Shown here piece by piece: positions 34,750 through 46,650 of a stretch of 64,000 nt of DNA. The DNA lies in NCBI GenBank assembly GCA_963971535.1, contig OZ020591.1, positions 17,470,823 through 17,534,822 of the forward strand. Direction: 5' to 3'. The DNA is from Notolepis coatsorum. Taxonomy: Eukaryota > Chordata > Actinopteri > Aulopiformes > Paralepididae. The first letter of the stretch is position 1. Each line of letters starts with the position of its first letter. Both the position numbers and the translations under genes were made by a program. Under the pieces are notes generated by a model. It made no database searches. It saw only the letters and a program-made list of their open reading frames with translations, and was not told the origin of the DNA.

Positions 34750-35721
34750 TGTGTGTCCGACATCTCCGCCTGGATGACGACCAACCACCTCAAACTGAAC
34801 CTAAGCTAAACAGAATTGCTTCACCTGCCGGCCAAATCCTCCCTCCTGACCGACCTTTCCATCACAGTCGAGAATGTAGCTGTGGCAGGGTCCCCGACCG
34901 CCAAGACCCTTGGTGTTGTCCTTGATGACCAGTTGAACTTCTCCGCTCACATCGCAGCGACAATCAGAACCTGCAGATTCCTCCTAAGCAACGTCAGGAG
35001 GATCCGCCCCTTCCTGACAAAAGGAGCTATCCAACTCCTCGTCCAATCAACAGTCATCTCCCGCCTTGACTACTGCAACGCATTGCTTGCTGGCCTTCCG
35101 ACCACTGCCACCAAGCCTCTTCAACTCATTCACAACGCAACAGCCCGTCTGATCTCAAACCTACCGAAGTCAGCCCATGTCACCCCACTTCTCAGGGACC
35201 TGCACTGGCTCCCCATCGAATCCACTTCAAGGCCCTCGACCTGGCATATCGTGCGGCGAAGGGAACGGCTCCCGCCTACCTCTGGTCAATAGTCTCTAAC
35301 TACACACCCTCAAGACCCCTACGCTCTGCATCTTCTGGCCGCCTCAGATCTACTCCTATCCGAGCTCCGGGAGGGTCATCAAAGAGAAGCCGCTTATTCT
35401 CAGTCCTTGCTCGAAAATGGTGGAACGAACTTCCCACCACAGTTAGGACAGCCGAAACCCGTCCAATCTTTCGCCGTGGACTAAAGACACACTTCTTCAA
35501 TCAATATCTGAAATGGAAAAACATTTTTAATAAATGATCTAACCCTAACTAACCTTACTGTCATGCACTTGTCCTAATATACTAACCTAGTGTAGCACTC
35601 AAACACTTTGATGAACATTGTTACCTAACTGATAGAGTTGTACCCTTCCTGCTGACTTGTTGTACAAAACTTGTAAGTGGCTTTGGATAAAAGCGTCAGC
35701 TAAATGACAAAATGTAAATGT
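34750..35721 (+). mobile_element. L2 LINE 3' portion
   Basis: Reading frames give AWMTTNHLKLNLS, LGVVLDDQLNFSAHI, VQSTVISRLDYCNALLAGLP and LLRDLHWLPIE. The 3' UTR contains 'ggctttggataaaagcgtc' and 'taaatgacaaaatgtaaatg', the hallmark tail of L2. It is 5'-truncated and has stops and a frameshift near 35220. Confidence 0.92.
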
Positions 35722-35774
35722 AGTAGGTAGCTAGCTAACGTTAACAGCATAGTAGGCAAGCGGCAGACTAGTGT

Positions 35775-36297
35775 GGCAACAACTAAATATACCAGAGGGA
35801 GTTCCACGAATCATGTTCAACCCAGATTCGGCTCAAACAAGGGACTAAACACGTTTCGCAATTATGCCACAACAATGTGGAACGCCCTACTCACAGCCGT
35901 AAAAGAATGTGAATCCCTACCCAGCTTCAAAACCGCCCTCAAAGAGCACCTACGGGAGGCTGCAATTCGAAACTGGCCCCCGTAAATGTCCAAAAACCCA
36001 CGAACTCCCTCCTAATGTACAGTTTCCTCCCCCTCGAATGTATATATTTCCTGTTAGGATCTCTGTTAAACAGTACTGTATATTTGTATATCTTGTATTT
36101 CATAAATGCCATGATATATATCTGTGTATCTGTATGTTGTTGTGTATGTCGTAAATGTCATTATGAATAATAAATGGGGGACCCTGATGTAAACAAGACG
36201 AAAGTCTTTCTCTGGTCTGCAACCCCTTAACAATTGTGTGTATTGAGCTGTATTGTATTGTACCCATTCTGCAATCTGTTAATACAATTTTCAATCA
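35775..36297 (+). mobile_element. LINE 3' end copy
   Basis: Translates as TRGSSTNHVQPRFGSNKGLN to LREAAIRNWPP, then a 3' UTR closely matching the LINE at 14128-16165 (accctgatgtaaacaagacg, aacaattgtgtgtattgagc). Truncated at the 5' side. Confidence 0.92.
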
Positions 36298-36559
36298 GAT
36301 ATTGTTATATAGCTAGCTGGTGTTATTAATGTAATAGTTGTTGTATGTACCTCAGCTGATTCGGTTGAGGAATACAAGAGAAATCATAGCTAACCTCCTA
36401 GCCCCCCTCTCTGTTTTTGCCAGTGTGTGTACTGAGGGAGAGAAAAAGGACCACGCCTATGTTCGTCTCCGTCCCTCCGCCATGTTCCTCCCGTCAGACC
36501 TCTCTGCTGTTGGATCAGGATGCACCAGATGAGGGACTTGATGAGGAGAAACGAGGTGG

Positions 36560-36850
36560 GGCGGCACGGTGGAACAGTGGTTAGTACTGCTGCCTCACAG
36601 CAAGAAGGTCCTGGGTTCGAACCCCAGCAGGGGGCCTTTCTGTGTGGAGTTGACATGTTCTCCCTGTGTGGGTTTCCTCTGGGTACTCTGGTTTCCTCCA
36701 ACACCATAAAGACATGTATGGTAGGCAGGGACTACAGATTAAAACTAGCTCATTAGCTAATTCTAACCCTCAATTACATTGATGTGGAAACTGAATAATG
36801 TTCATTAATGTGCACTGTCCCTGGGTAAAACAATTAAATGAACAAAACTA
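36560..36850 (+). mobile_element. tRNA-like SINE (uninterrupted copy)
   Basis: Head ggcggcacggtggaacagtg, then gcctcacagcaagaaggtcc and B box GGTTCGAACCC. The body (gtttcctctgggtactctgg, acaccataaagacatgtatg) continues to about 36850. The head matches 23629-23661 and the middle matches 24840 and 31927, so it shows what the LTR element interrupted. Confidence 0.8.
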
Positions 36851-36944
36851 AATGTAGAAATCAGCGGCTCCTTGACCCTGACAAATGTAGCTACTTGTTC
36901 CAGTTTCCCCAAAGCAACAAAGAACTAGTGTGCATTTATAACCG

Positions 36945-38690
36945 TATAGCTCCCCCTCTTCCATAAAGATAGTGGTATAGCTCCCCCCTCTCTTCCATAA
37001 AGATAGTGGTATAGCTCCCCCTCTCTTCCATAAAGATAGTGGTATAGCTCCCCCTCCCTTCCATAAAGATAGTGGTATAGCTCACCCTCTCTTCCATAAA
37101 GATAGTGGTATAGCTCCCCCTCTCTTCCATAAAGATAGTGGTATAGCTCCCCCCTCCCCCTCTCTTCCATAAAGATAGTGGTATAGCTCCCCCTCTCTTC
37201 CATAAAGATAGTGGTATAGCTCCCCCTCCCTTCCATAAAGATAGTGGTATAGCTCCCCCTCTCTTCCATAAAGATAGTGGTATAGCTCCCCCTCCCCCTC
37301 TCTTCCATAAAGATAGTGGTATAGCTCCCCCTCCCTTCCATAAATATAGTGGTATAGCTCCCCCCTCTCTTCCATAAAGATAGTGGTATAGCTCCCCCTC
37401 TCTTCCATAAAGATAGTGGTATAGCTCCCCCTCCCTTCCATAAAGATAGTGGTATAGCTCCCCCTCCCTTCCATAAAGATAGTGGTATAGCTCCCCCTCT
37501 CTTCCATAAAGATAGTGGTATAGCTCCCCCTCTCTTCCATAAAGATAGTGGTATAGCTCCCCCTCTCTTCCATAAAGATAGTGGTATAGCTCCCCCCTCC
37601 CCCTCTCTTCCATAAAGATAGTGGTATAGCTCCCCCTCTCTTCCATAAAGATAGTGGTATAGCTCCCCCTCTCTTCCATAAAGATAGTGGTATAGCTCCC
37701 CCTCTCTTCCATAAAGATAGTGGTATAGCTCCCCCTCCCCCTCTCTTCCATAAAGATAGTGGTATAGCTGCCCCTCCCTTCCATAAAGATACTGGTATAG
37801 CTCCCCCCTCCCCCTCTCTTCCATAAAGATAGTGGTATAGCTCCCCCTCCCTTCCATAAAGATACTGGTATAGCTCTCCCCTCCCCCTCTCTTCCATAAA
37901 GATAGTGGTATAGCTCCCCCCTCCCCCTCTCTTCCATAAAGATAGTGGTATAGCTCCCCCTCTCTTCCATAAAGATACTGGTATAGCTCCCCCCTCCCTT
38001 CCATAAAGATAGTGGTATAGCTCCCCCTCCCCCTCTCTTCCATAAAGATAGTGGTATAGCTCCCCCTCCCTTTCATAATGATAGTGGTATAGCTCCCCCT
38101 CTCTTCCATAAAGATAGTGGTATAGCTCCCCCTCTCTTCCATAAAGATACTGGTATAGCTCCCCCTCCCCTCCATAAAGATAGTGGTATAGCTCCCCCCT
38201 CTTCCATAAAGATAGTGGTATAGCTCCCCCTCTCTTCCATAAAGATACTGGTATAGCTCCCCCCTCCCCCTCTCTTCCATAAAGATAGTGGTATAGCTCC
38301 CCCTCTCTTCCATAAAGATAATGGTATAGCTCCCCCTCCCCTCCATAAAGATAGTGGTATAGCTCCCCCTCTCTTCCATAAAGATAGTGGTATAGCTCCC
38401 CCTCCCCTCCATAAAGATAGTGGTATAGCTCCCCCTCTCTTCCATAAAGATAGTGGTATAGCTCCCCCTCTTCCATAAAGATAATGGTATAGCTCCCCCT
38501 CCCCTCCATAAAGATAGTGGTATAGTTCCCCCTCTCTTCCATAAAGATAGTGGTATAGCTCCCCCTCTCTTCCATAAAGATAGTGGTATAGCTCCCCCTC
38601 CCCTCCATAAAGATAGTGGTATAGTTCCCCCTCTCTTCCATAAAGATAGTGGTATAGCTCCCCCCTCCCCCTCTCTTCCATAAACTTCAA
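36945..38690. repeat. 33-bp minisatellite, main block
   Basis: Roughly fifty copies of cttccataaagatagtggta + tagctccccctct, with 30- and 39-bp variants from CCCCTC gains and losses. Three overlapping minus-strand frames of 344-519 codons run through it because the unit length is divisible by three. They encode 11-residue repeats and are not credible genes. Confidence 0.97.
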
Positions 38691-38983
38691 CTTACTTTAT
38701 TTTCCTTTCGGAACTTCATTTGTGCAGACAAACGAAAAAGACAAACATACAGTCACAATACATAGACACTCACCACTATAAAAAAAAACACCAGCTTCGT
38801 TAAAACTACAGTAAAAAGACCACTATATAAAAAAACACCAACTACATTAAAACTACAGTACTTAAAGCATGATATATTAAAATCCATGTGGAGCAGTTCT
38901 ATATGTATATAAATAATAGTAGTACAGGTGATATATGTCCATCAGGTGGAAGGGGGAGTCTATTTTAAGTAGTCCAGAGTCCT

Positions 38984-39009
38984 TGGGGGGGGGGGGGGGG
39001 GGGGGGGGC
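38984..39009. repeat. Poly-G tract
   Basis: Uninterrupted run of about 25 G within the LINE 3' UTR; a likely sequencing-length uncertainty. Confidence 0.95.
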
Positions 39010-39184
39010 AGTCCGGCCTCCACCAGACCTAGGTGTTCAGCGGTCTGATGGAGGTTGGCACGAAGCTACCTAAGCCCCTTTTGTTCAATGATGAAGCTCT
39101 GTATCGACGGCCTGGGGGCATTAGTTTGTAATGGGTGTGAAGGGTGTGTGTGTTGTCCTCAACTATTTGGGAGGCCCTTTTTTA

Positions 39185-40015
39185 TTTTAATTTTTAATTT
39201 TACCAGTGGGCAATGGCCACTAGATACATTTTTTGGTACACATCAGGTAACAGAGTGAGCAGAAGTTGGGGAGGGAAGAGGGGGGGAAGGAGAGAAAGAG
39301 GGAAGGGGTGACAAAAAGAGAGGAGAGAAGAAGAAAACATAAGATAAAATAAAAGACAAACAAAAATAAGATTCAATAATAAAAACAATGACAAAATCAA
39401 ATTTAAATTAAGATAAAAAGAAAAAAAAAATGGGGGGGGGACATCACATAGGGTCAGACATAAGACAGAACATAAAACAATAATACAATATATCAGACAG
39501 GCTAGCGGTTGTTCCTGGGGAGGTTCCTTTAGATTAGATCGTTATTACTTTTAGCAGAAGTCAGATCGTGTGTGTTTGACATATTCTGTCCATTTCGACC
39601 AGATCCGGTAGAACTTCTCCTGCTGAATTTGTATTGAAAATGACATCTTTTCCATTATGTAGATGTCATGGGTTACGTCTATCCAATCTTCTACTGTAGG
39701 TGCCTCTGGTTTTAACCATCTTCTTGTGATAGCTTTCTTGCTTGCTATCAGAAGTATCATTATCAAGTTTTTGTCGTTGAAGTCCCATTTTTCAAAGGGA
39801 ATATTTCCTAGGTATAGGGTGTCAAATTTGAAGGGGATGTCAATCTCAAAAATTGCTTCTAGGTTCTTGTGTATCACTTGCCAGTATGGTACCAGGGTTT
39901 GGCATTCCCAGAATATATGTGAATGATTGGCTTCGTTTAGCCCACAGGATCGCCAGCATTTTTCCCCGGTCCCCTGATGTTTTTTTTGCCATGGGGTGAT
40001 AAAAAACTTTACTAG
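39185..40015 (-). mobile_element. L1/Tx1-type LINE C-terminal fragment
   Basis: The minus strand encodes KFFITPWQKKHQGTGEKCWR and SCGLNEANHSHIFWECQTL, a C/H-rich motif that ends L1-type ORF2 proteins, then DIYIMEKMSFSIQIQQEKFY to a stop at 39551. A T-rich start at 39186 is the reverse of a poly-A tail. The flanks share gggaggcc plus a T run (39169-39184 and 40016-40030), consistent with a target duplication of about 13 bases. The upstream part of the 194-codon frame lies in the host LINE. Confidence 0.82.
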
Positions 40016-40347
40016 GGAGGCCTTTTTAACTGTGCGTTTCTTGTGGATGCTGCTGAGGGGCTCCTGGTCCTTCCTTCCCAATGATCTTGCCGCTGATCTT
40101 AACGACCCTGTCGAGAGGTTTCCGGTTAATGGCACGCATCACTCCAAACCATGATGTGATGTTAAAGGACATTATCGATTCCACAAAGGAGTTGTAGAAA
40201 GCCTGCAGGATTGATGGTCGGACCTGAAGCTTCCTCATCTTCCTGAGGAAGAACAGTCACTGTTGGCACTTAAGAGTGGATGTTATCCGTGTTGGTCTTG
40301 AAGGTGAGCTTATGGTCGATGGTGGTGCCAAGATATTTGTACTCCTC

Positions 40348-41258
40348 AAAAGATAGTGGTATAGCTCCCCCTCTCTTCCATAAAGATAGTGGTATAGCTC
40401 CCCCTCCCCCCCTCTTCCATAAAGATAGTGGTATAGCTCCCCCTCTCTTCCATAAAGATAGTGGTATAGCTCCCCCTCTCTTCCATAAAGATAGTGGTAT
40501 AGCTCCCCCTCTCTTCCATAAAGATAGTGGTATAGCTCCCCCCTCTCTTCCATAAAGATAGTGGTATAGCTCCCCCTCTCTTCCATAAAGATAGTGGTAT
40601 AGCTCCCCGCTCTTCCATAAAGATAGTGGTATAGCTCCCCCTCCCTTCCATAAAGATAGTGGTATAGCACCCGCTCTCTTCCATAAAGATAGTGGTATAG
40701 CTCCCCTCTCTTCCATAAAGATAGTGGTATAGCTCCCCCTCTCTTCCATAAAGATAGTGGTATAGCTCCCCCTCTCTTCCATAAAGATAGTGGTATAGCT
40801 CCCCCCTCTCTTCCATAAAGATAGTGGTATAGCTCCCCCTCTCTTCCATAAAGATAGTGGTATAGCTCCCCGCTCTTCCATAAAGATAGTGGTATAGCTC
40901 CCCCTCCCTTCCATAAAGATAGTGGTATAGCACCCGCTCTCTTCCATAAAGATAGTGGTATAGCTCCCCTCTCTTCCATAAAGATAGTGGTATAGCTCCC
41001 CCTCTCTTCCATAAAGATAGTGGTATAGCTCCCCCTCCCTTCCATAAAGATAGTGGTATAGCTCCCCCTCTCTTCCATAAAGATAGTGGTATAGCTCCCC
41101 CTCCCTTCCATAAAGATAGTGGTATAGCTCCCCCTCCCTTCCATAAAGATAGTGGTATAGCTCCCCCTCTCTTCCATAAAGATAGTGGTATAGCTCCCCC
41201 TCTCTTCCATAAAGATAGTGGTATAGCTCCCCCCTCCCCCTCTCTTCCATAAAGATAG
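40348..41258. repeat. 33-bp minisatellite, second block
   Basis: About 27 copies of the unit of 36945-38690. A ~260-bp higher-order segment repeats within it (variants ctccccgctcttcc, then gcacccgctctcttcc, then gctcccctctcttcc at 40602-40700 and 40870-40970). It is closed at 41258 by the MITE below. Confidence 0.96.
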
Positions 41259-41262
41259 TTAA

Positions 41263-41677
41263 AGGGGAACTATTTTACTATTTCTTTCACTATTTGGGCA
41301 CTTTTACACAATTCCTGTGAGTCTATGGAACACCTCTGTAATATATATATTTTTTGTATTCATTGTTTTGTATTTCTAATCAAGTCCTCAAAAACAGCAT
41401 TTTTCTACCTCAAGATCTCGAGCTGTTTTGAGCCTGGGCTCCTAAACCACTGCGGAGCGTCGTCTTCGCCTGAACATTAACATGAGCGGTGTCTTTCTGA
41501 CATCACATATAGGCACATTTTCAAACGACTCAGTTCAGTGAGGGTGAATATTGTGAGAGGAGAATTGGAAGAATGCCAATATGAGAATTTTGAGACATAG
41601 ATCATATTAATATAAGTTCACATAGCTAGGAAACAATGCTAAACACTCAAAAAGGCCATTTATAAGATAGTTCCCCT
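41263..41677 (-). mobile_element. TTAA-target MITE, copy 2
   Basis: A 415-bp element closely matching the reverse complement of 16641-17056, with the same AGGGGAACTAT ends and TTAA on each side (41259-41262 and 41678-41681). It lies at the edge of the 33-bp minisatellite. Confidence 0.9.
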
Positions 41678-41827
41678 TTAAGCAGCGAGAAAATCTGATG
41701 GACACTGGCTGCAGGGCCTTTCTCCCCACCCTTAGTACACTAGCACTGATATGTGTACAGTACCTGCTTGTTCTCAGAAAATATTCATTGAATTGTAAGA
41801 AAGGGAAGCTTAAATTACTGTATAATG

Positions 41828-42335
41828 TCTAACTCTGAGGGGCTACTGTTTGCCCCTGGGTGTCAGTCTAACTCTGAGGGGCTACTGTTTGCCCCTGGGT
41901 GTCAGTCTAACTCTGAGGGGCTACTGTCTGCCCCTGGGTGTCAGTCTAACTCTGAGGGGCTACTGTTTGCCCCTGGGTGTCAGTCTAACTCTGAGGGGCT
42001 ACTGTTTGCCCCTGGGTGTCAGTCTAACTCTGAGGGGCTACTGTCTGCCCCTGGGTGTCAGTCTAACTCTGAGGGGCTACTGTCTGCCCCTGGGTGTCAG
42101 TCTAACTCTGAGGGGCTACTGTTTGCCCCTGGGTGTCAGTCTAACTCTGAGGGGCTACTGTTTGCCCCTGGGTGTCAGTCTAACTCTGAGGGGCTACTGT
42201 TTGCCCCTGGGTGTCAGTCTAACTCTGAGGGGCTACTGTTTGCCCCTGGGTGTCAGTCTAACTCTGAGGGGCTACTGTCTGCCCCTAGGTGTCAGTCTAA
42301 CTCTGAGGGGCGACTGTTTGCCCCTGGGTGTCAGT
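41828..42335. repeat. 39-bp minisatellite, 13 copies
   Basis: Thirteen nearly perfect 39-bp units (tctaactctgaggggctact + gtttgcccctgggtgtcag) with t/c variants. Two plus-strand frames (13-residue repeats such as SNSEGLLFAPGCQ) stay open through it by periodicity. A coding role is unsupported because no splice sites or flanking homology are seen. Confidence 0.95.
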
Positions 42336-42399
42336 CGGGTCACAGGACACAGAACTGAAGAACACTTGGGTCTTTATTGGGCACATGATACAGGCTACA

Positions 42400-42505
42400 G
42401 CAGAGACCACTGTATTTCAATGGGTTGTGGGCCTGGGGTGTCAAACCAGCAACCTTTCCGGTCACAAGCTTGCTTCACTAACCTTTCTAGGCCACGGCTA
42501 GAGAG
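42400..42505 (-). mobile_element. tRNA-like SINE fragment
   Basis: The reverse complement gives ggttagtgaagcaagcttgt then gaccggaaaggttgctggtt, which has the shape of a tRNA-derived SINE head with a degenerate B box. Confidence 0.5.
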
Positions 42506-42656
42506 TTAGTCTGTGAATTTAAATAATTTGTAAATTCAGTGGTGAATGAATCTATTGGTAATTGTCTCTGTTCTTAGGTATTATTTATATTGTTTTTAGG
42601 ATGGTGACACATACAAATCTCTCCATGTTGTATGTCTCTCTTTTGTAATTAGTGTT

Positions 42657-42758
42657 GGGACCTCCTCCAGCATCCCTGGGGCCCCTGGGACCTCCTCCAG
42701 CATCCCTGGGGCCCCTGGAACCACCTCCAGCATCCCTGGGGCCCCTGGAACCACCTCA
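42657..42758. repeat. ~30-bp triplicate repeat
   Basis: Three and a half copies of gggacctcctccagcatccc + tggggcccct with small changes. It could encode a proline/glycine-rich stretch but no exon signals support that. Confidence 0.85.
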
Positions 42759-44730
42759 AGTCCTCAATTCATGTCTTGCCCGAAAAGGTCTCAAATGGCC
42801 CTAAGAGAAAGCCCTTTTTGTCGTAAGTCCGTTGGAGAATGAGACCCATTGTTCATAGTCCATTACCGACTAATCAGCTCATTTCTACACACTGTAGTTT
42901 GCTACACGCTACACAGTGCCCCATTTCCGGAATAATCCAGTATTTTTCCATAGATCGTGAGATAGGACGCATTATATGCGATAAGCCCGAATCGTTCTGG
43001 TTGATTCCCTGAAACCCCAAATACTCCCAAATCGAAGGTATATAACATGTACATATGTACCTTCACAGGGGGTCGTTTTAACTCAAAACTGTGATCGTGT
43101 TTGCCGAGCATTTTTTACGTCCGGTAAAACACAAAACTGTGATCGTTATAAAAACATGTTTCAGGTTCTGTAAAATACATACAATATACCTTGCCTTAGC
43201 CAGAAGGTATTCCAAAAAGGATAATTCCAAGTGATCGCATGATCGCCATCGCGATTACCAGTGTATATGTCTATACACGTTTCGATGGGAAATATGCTTC
43301 GGCAACGGAATTTCGAAGCGATCGCTGTGAATCTCTGTTCAAGCAGGAGGAGGAGCCCTTACCAAAAAAAGAAAAGAAAGTAAAACGTGTATCCACACCA
43401 AGCCATTCCAGTTCAAAGGTAGGCGAAACTGACACCTGGTGATATTCGATCGTCATTACAATTCCAACGTAGGTAGATGAATCATAGACATCTAGATGGC
43501 TCCGGCTGACCGTTTAGAACGGGGATCGAATATACAACAGTTCAAAGCACTCAAAAATGTAATTTCTCTATTTTGACCGATTTCTGAAATGCGCAACTTT
43601 TTGGCCATTTCTGAGAAATCCTCTCGGCTGAGACAAGGCCTTTGTTCACCCGCAAGTGGGTGCAAACAGCGAGGTCCGACCCCCAAGGGTTATCTTTCAT
43701 TCTTTCAAATCCCTGAACTGAGATTTGGTTAGAATGTTACCAGAATGTTTCATAGGACATTGATTGAAAACTATCGTCTCGAATTTTACAATTGATGGCT
43801 TATTTTGAAGGTATGAACCTGTAGTTTCATATTATGTAAAAAAAAAAAGCGAAATGTGAAAATCCCCAGAAAGGGAGAGGTGAAAATCGCCCAGACTCCC
43901 TAAGAGATTTCTTACCATCGGTAATATGAACAAAAACGAAATCTTTATATTAAATCGAATTCGATTAGTGTAAATATTTCAATTAAATAATGTAAATGAG
44001 AATAAATGAATATAAATACTTCATGAACACAAAATCACTATTCTGGCTCCTACATTTCCAATCCCTAGTTGTTACCATGGAACTATCAATAAATGATAAT
44101 ATCTTTAATAATAATTCTTTTTTAAAATTAAAGTCCAGGTCCAATGTGATGTGTTCGTCTTTTAACATTGACCACTGAACAGGGTTCCCACGCTTGCCTT
44201 GACATTTTTTTCCATACTACCTCCTGATTTTCCAGGTACCATATTAAGTGATGATCTAGCAGCGGTTCCCAAACTTTTTTGGCCGTGCACCCCCTGTCAC
44301 CTCCCCACCTAGCTGACGCACCCCCCAATGGGTTTCCGATGCACCGAAGGGAAATTCTTGGCCGAAACCGATACCGAAAATAGGAAACAGTTGGCCGAAA
44401 ATGATTAATATAAATATATATATAATGTATTTCTTTTTTTTTCAGCTACCTGATTATGGCAAAACTTAACTTAAATAATATTAATAATCACTATTATGGG
44501 CCCATAAAACATTTATTCAGCACTTTTGAATGCATACATTAATTCCAGACTGACTGCTGAAAGATTGCACTGCTTACTAACTAACGTTGATAAACCCAGG
44601 TTTACCACACAGTTACTTACATTTGAGGATAAACTTGCATAAGAAGTTTCACTGTAGATGCCAAGGCTCCCTTGGCTCACCAAGTTGCCTGCATCAAATT
44701 CCAACATCCAATATACCATATAGGATGCCA
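42759..44730. other. Unassigned region with possible hAT scraps
   Basis: The only notable short frame is 43239-43442 (67 codons, containing QEEEPLPKKEKKVKR), which I cannot identify. At 44255-44300 'agcggttcccaaactttttt' resembles a hAT terminal repeat, and at 44178 'cagggttcccacgcttgcc' resembles another; no partners are found. The rest shows nothing I can support. Confidence 0.4.
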
Positions 44731-44734
44731 TTGC

Positions 44735-45118
44735 CAAGAGCATGCTCTACCCGAAACCCGGCCTCGACCCAGATGAGCTAAACAACTACCGTCCGATCTC
44801 CAACCTTCCTTTCCTTAGTAAAATCTTGGAAAGAGCAGTGGCCGCCCAACTCCAACAATACATGTCCAACCATGAGCTCTATGAGCCTTTTCAATCCGGC
44901 TTCAGAAATCAACACAGCACAGAGACCGCCCTCATCAAAACCACCAACGACCTCCTCCTTGCAGCCGACTCTGGCCACATTAGCATCCTCATCCTCCTGG
45001 ACCTTTCTGCAGCATTCGACACAGTCTCCCACTCCATCCTCCTCAACCGCCTATCCAACAACCTCGGAATCACTGGCTCAGCACTCTCCTGGTTTCACTC
45101 CTACCTCACCACCCGGAC
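44735..45118 (+). mobile_element. L2-like LINE RT, first part
   Basis: Translates as LNNYRPISNLPFLSKILERA, ELYEPFQSGFRNQHSTETAL and ILLDLSAAFDTVSHSILLNR, the palm of an L2 reverse transcriptase. It breaks in SYLTTRT and appears to resume at 46650 in [10 protein letters not shown]. Confidence 0.88.
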
Positions 45119-45210
45119 ATACATTTATCACCATCGTAAAAAAAAAACAGTTCAACACAGGTAACTACTTTTGCTTCATTTCTTTGATGGCTCAAATGTA
45201 TGCTCTAGTT

Positions 45211-45395
45211 CAGTGCTTCCCAATCCTCTCCTCGAAGCACCCCAGCCGTTCCATGTATTTGTTAAATGCCACCACCAGCACACCTTGATTCAACTAATAA
45301 AGGGCTAGTTAAGTTGAATCAAGTGTGCTGGTGGTGGAATTTAACAAATACATTGAACGGCTGGGGTGCTTCGAGGAGAGGATTGGGAAGCACTA
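45211..45395. mobile_element. Palindromic hAT-like MITE
   Basis: Two arms of about 85 bases (cagtgcttcccaatcctctc... and its inverse ...ggattgggaagcactag) with a short loop 'aataaagggct'. Both sides carry 'tctagtt', consistent with a 7-8-bp duplicate. It would fold into a near-perfect hairpin. Confidence 0.85.
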
Positions 45396-45544
45396 GTCTA
45401 GTTGATTGTGTTTTGAGCACAAAGTTCATCATAGAATCTAGCCTCTTTATTTTGCTCTCAAAGTGCACCAGATTGATGCATTTAACTTTAAAATGTACCA
45501 AAAAAAATCTGAAAAGTCTCTGAAAATCCTGTGGGAAACACTGT

Positions 45545-46650
45545 CATGTTATTGTTTATTGTTTAAAAAGTTCCCCATTAGCTGTCACCTAAGTGGCGAG
45601 CTAGTCTTCCTGGGGTCCACACAGAAAGACAACAGAAAACACAAAACATAACAACATGAGATACATTTGACAATCACAATTAACAATGATAATCTAAAAA
45701 CAGTAAAACATTGTAGACATCATTATCAACATCAGAATATTTTCCTCACATATTTAAGTAGTGCATTCTCAGGTGGTATTTGAAAGACACTTTACTATTC
45801 AATTTACTTATGTTCAGTGGGCAGTTATTCCAATGATTGATGGCACGATAAACAACAGTCCTCTTTAAAGCATTTGATTTTGGACGTGGTAACATAATCT
45901 GTCCATCATCAGCTGACCTAGTAAAATAAGAATGAACCTGACTGCATCTGATAATTTGTTTTTATAAGAACGAAAAGACAGTGTTCCTGAAAAATTTAAC
46001 TGTGTTGAAAACCAGCCTATTCTCTACCGTTAACCATGAGAGTTGCCGGTGCATAGTGATGGTGTTTGTTCTCATGGAACAATGTAAAACAAACCTTGCA
46101 GCTCTGTTCTGGGCAGTTTGCAATTTCTTTAGTTGACCTTTGGATGCAGAGGACCATACTGGTGCACAATAATCTAGGTGACATAAAATTAAAGATTTCG
46201 CCACCTGTCCCACAATATATGTAGGGACATAAGAAAGACATTTCCTCACCATGGAGATACCACTCTCCATCTTCTTCACTATGGTATCAATGTGTTCTGC
46301 CCACGACAGCTGGCTATCAATTATTATGCCCAGTAATTTTACTTTATTTACCTGTTCTATGGGTTCGTCAGACACGTTCAAACAAATTTTTGGTATTGAT
46401 GACAATTTATGACTCGAACCCAAGATAATTGATTTGGTTTTTGAGATGTTTAGTACCAACTTATTCCATTTTATCCAATCAAACACCATATTTAACTCAG
46501 CTGATAAAACATTGTCCAGTTCACTGACAGTTTTTGCAGCATAGTACAATGTGGAATCATCAGCATACATTTGTACAGTTGCTTTACACAGAACTGATGG
46601 TAAGTCGTTTGTGAAGATGGCGTATAGGAGTGGTCCTAGGCAGCTCCCTT
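45545..46650 (-). mobile_element. Jockey-superfamily LINE, minus strand
   Basis: A 250-codon frame (45962-46714) gives [49 protein letters not shown] and KLQTAQNRAARFVLH, the second half of a LINE reverse transcriptase plus its C-terminal part. The first codons of that frame, beyond about 46650, belong to the opposing L2. It is 5'-truncated exactly at the conserved GVPQGS block. Confidence 0.88.

Larger units (their letters stand above)
38691..40347 (-). mobile_element. Rex/CR1-like LINE inserted in minisatellite
   Basis: The left side (38691-39184) is a LINE 3' UTR starting 'cttcaacttactttattttc', and the right side (40016-40347) encodes on the minus strand EEYKYLGTTIDHKLTFKTNT, RKMRKLQVRPSILQAF and SFVESIMSFNITSWFGV. 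The minisatellite stops in 'ccataaa' on the left and resumes in 'aaagatagtgg' on the right, so the LINE landed inside a repeat unit. An L1-type fragment splits it. Confidence 0.85.

Noticed and set aside
36600..36625. tRNA gene suggested by ggttcgaacccc
   Set aside because: Only the B box and a degenerate A box are present; no full cloverleaf or anticodon arm, and the same sequence recurs as a SINE.
36925..38690. Minus-strand frames of 344, 506, 519 and 205 codons
   Set aside because: They are three frames of one 33-bp tandem repeat with no stop in any frame; no domain, splice context or unique sequence.
40257..41250. Minus-strand frames of 195-326 codons
   Set aside because: Same 33-bp minisatellite; the unique ends come from an adjacent LINE.
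41825..42509. 177- and 219-codon plus-strand frames
   Set aside because: Periodicity of the 39-bp minisatellite (13 codons).
43239..43442. 67-codon frame with a lysine-rich tail
   Set aside because: No start context, splice signals or recognisable homology; kept only as a note in the unassigned region.
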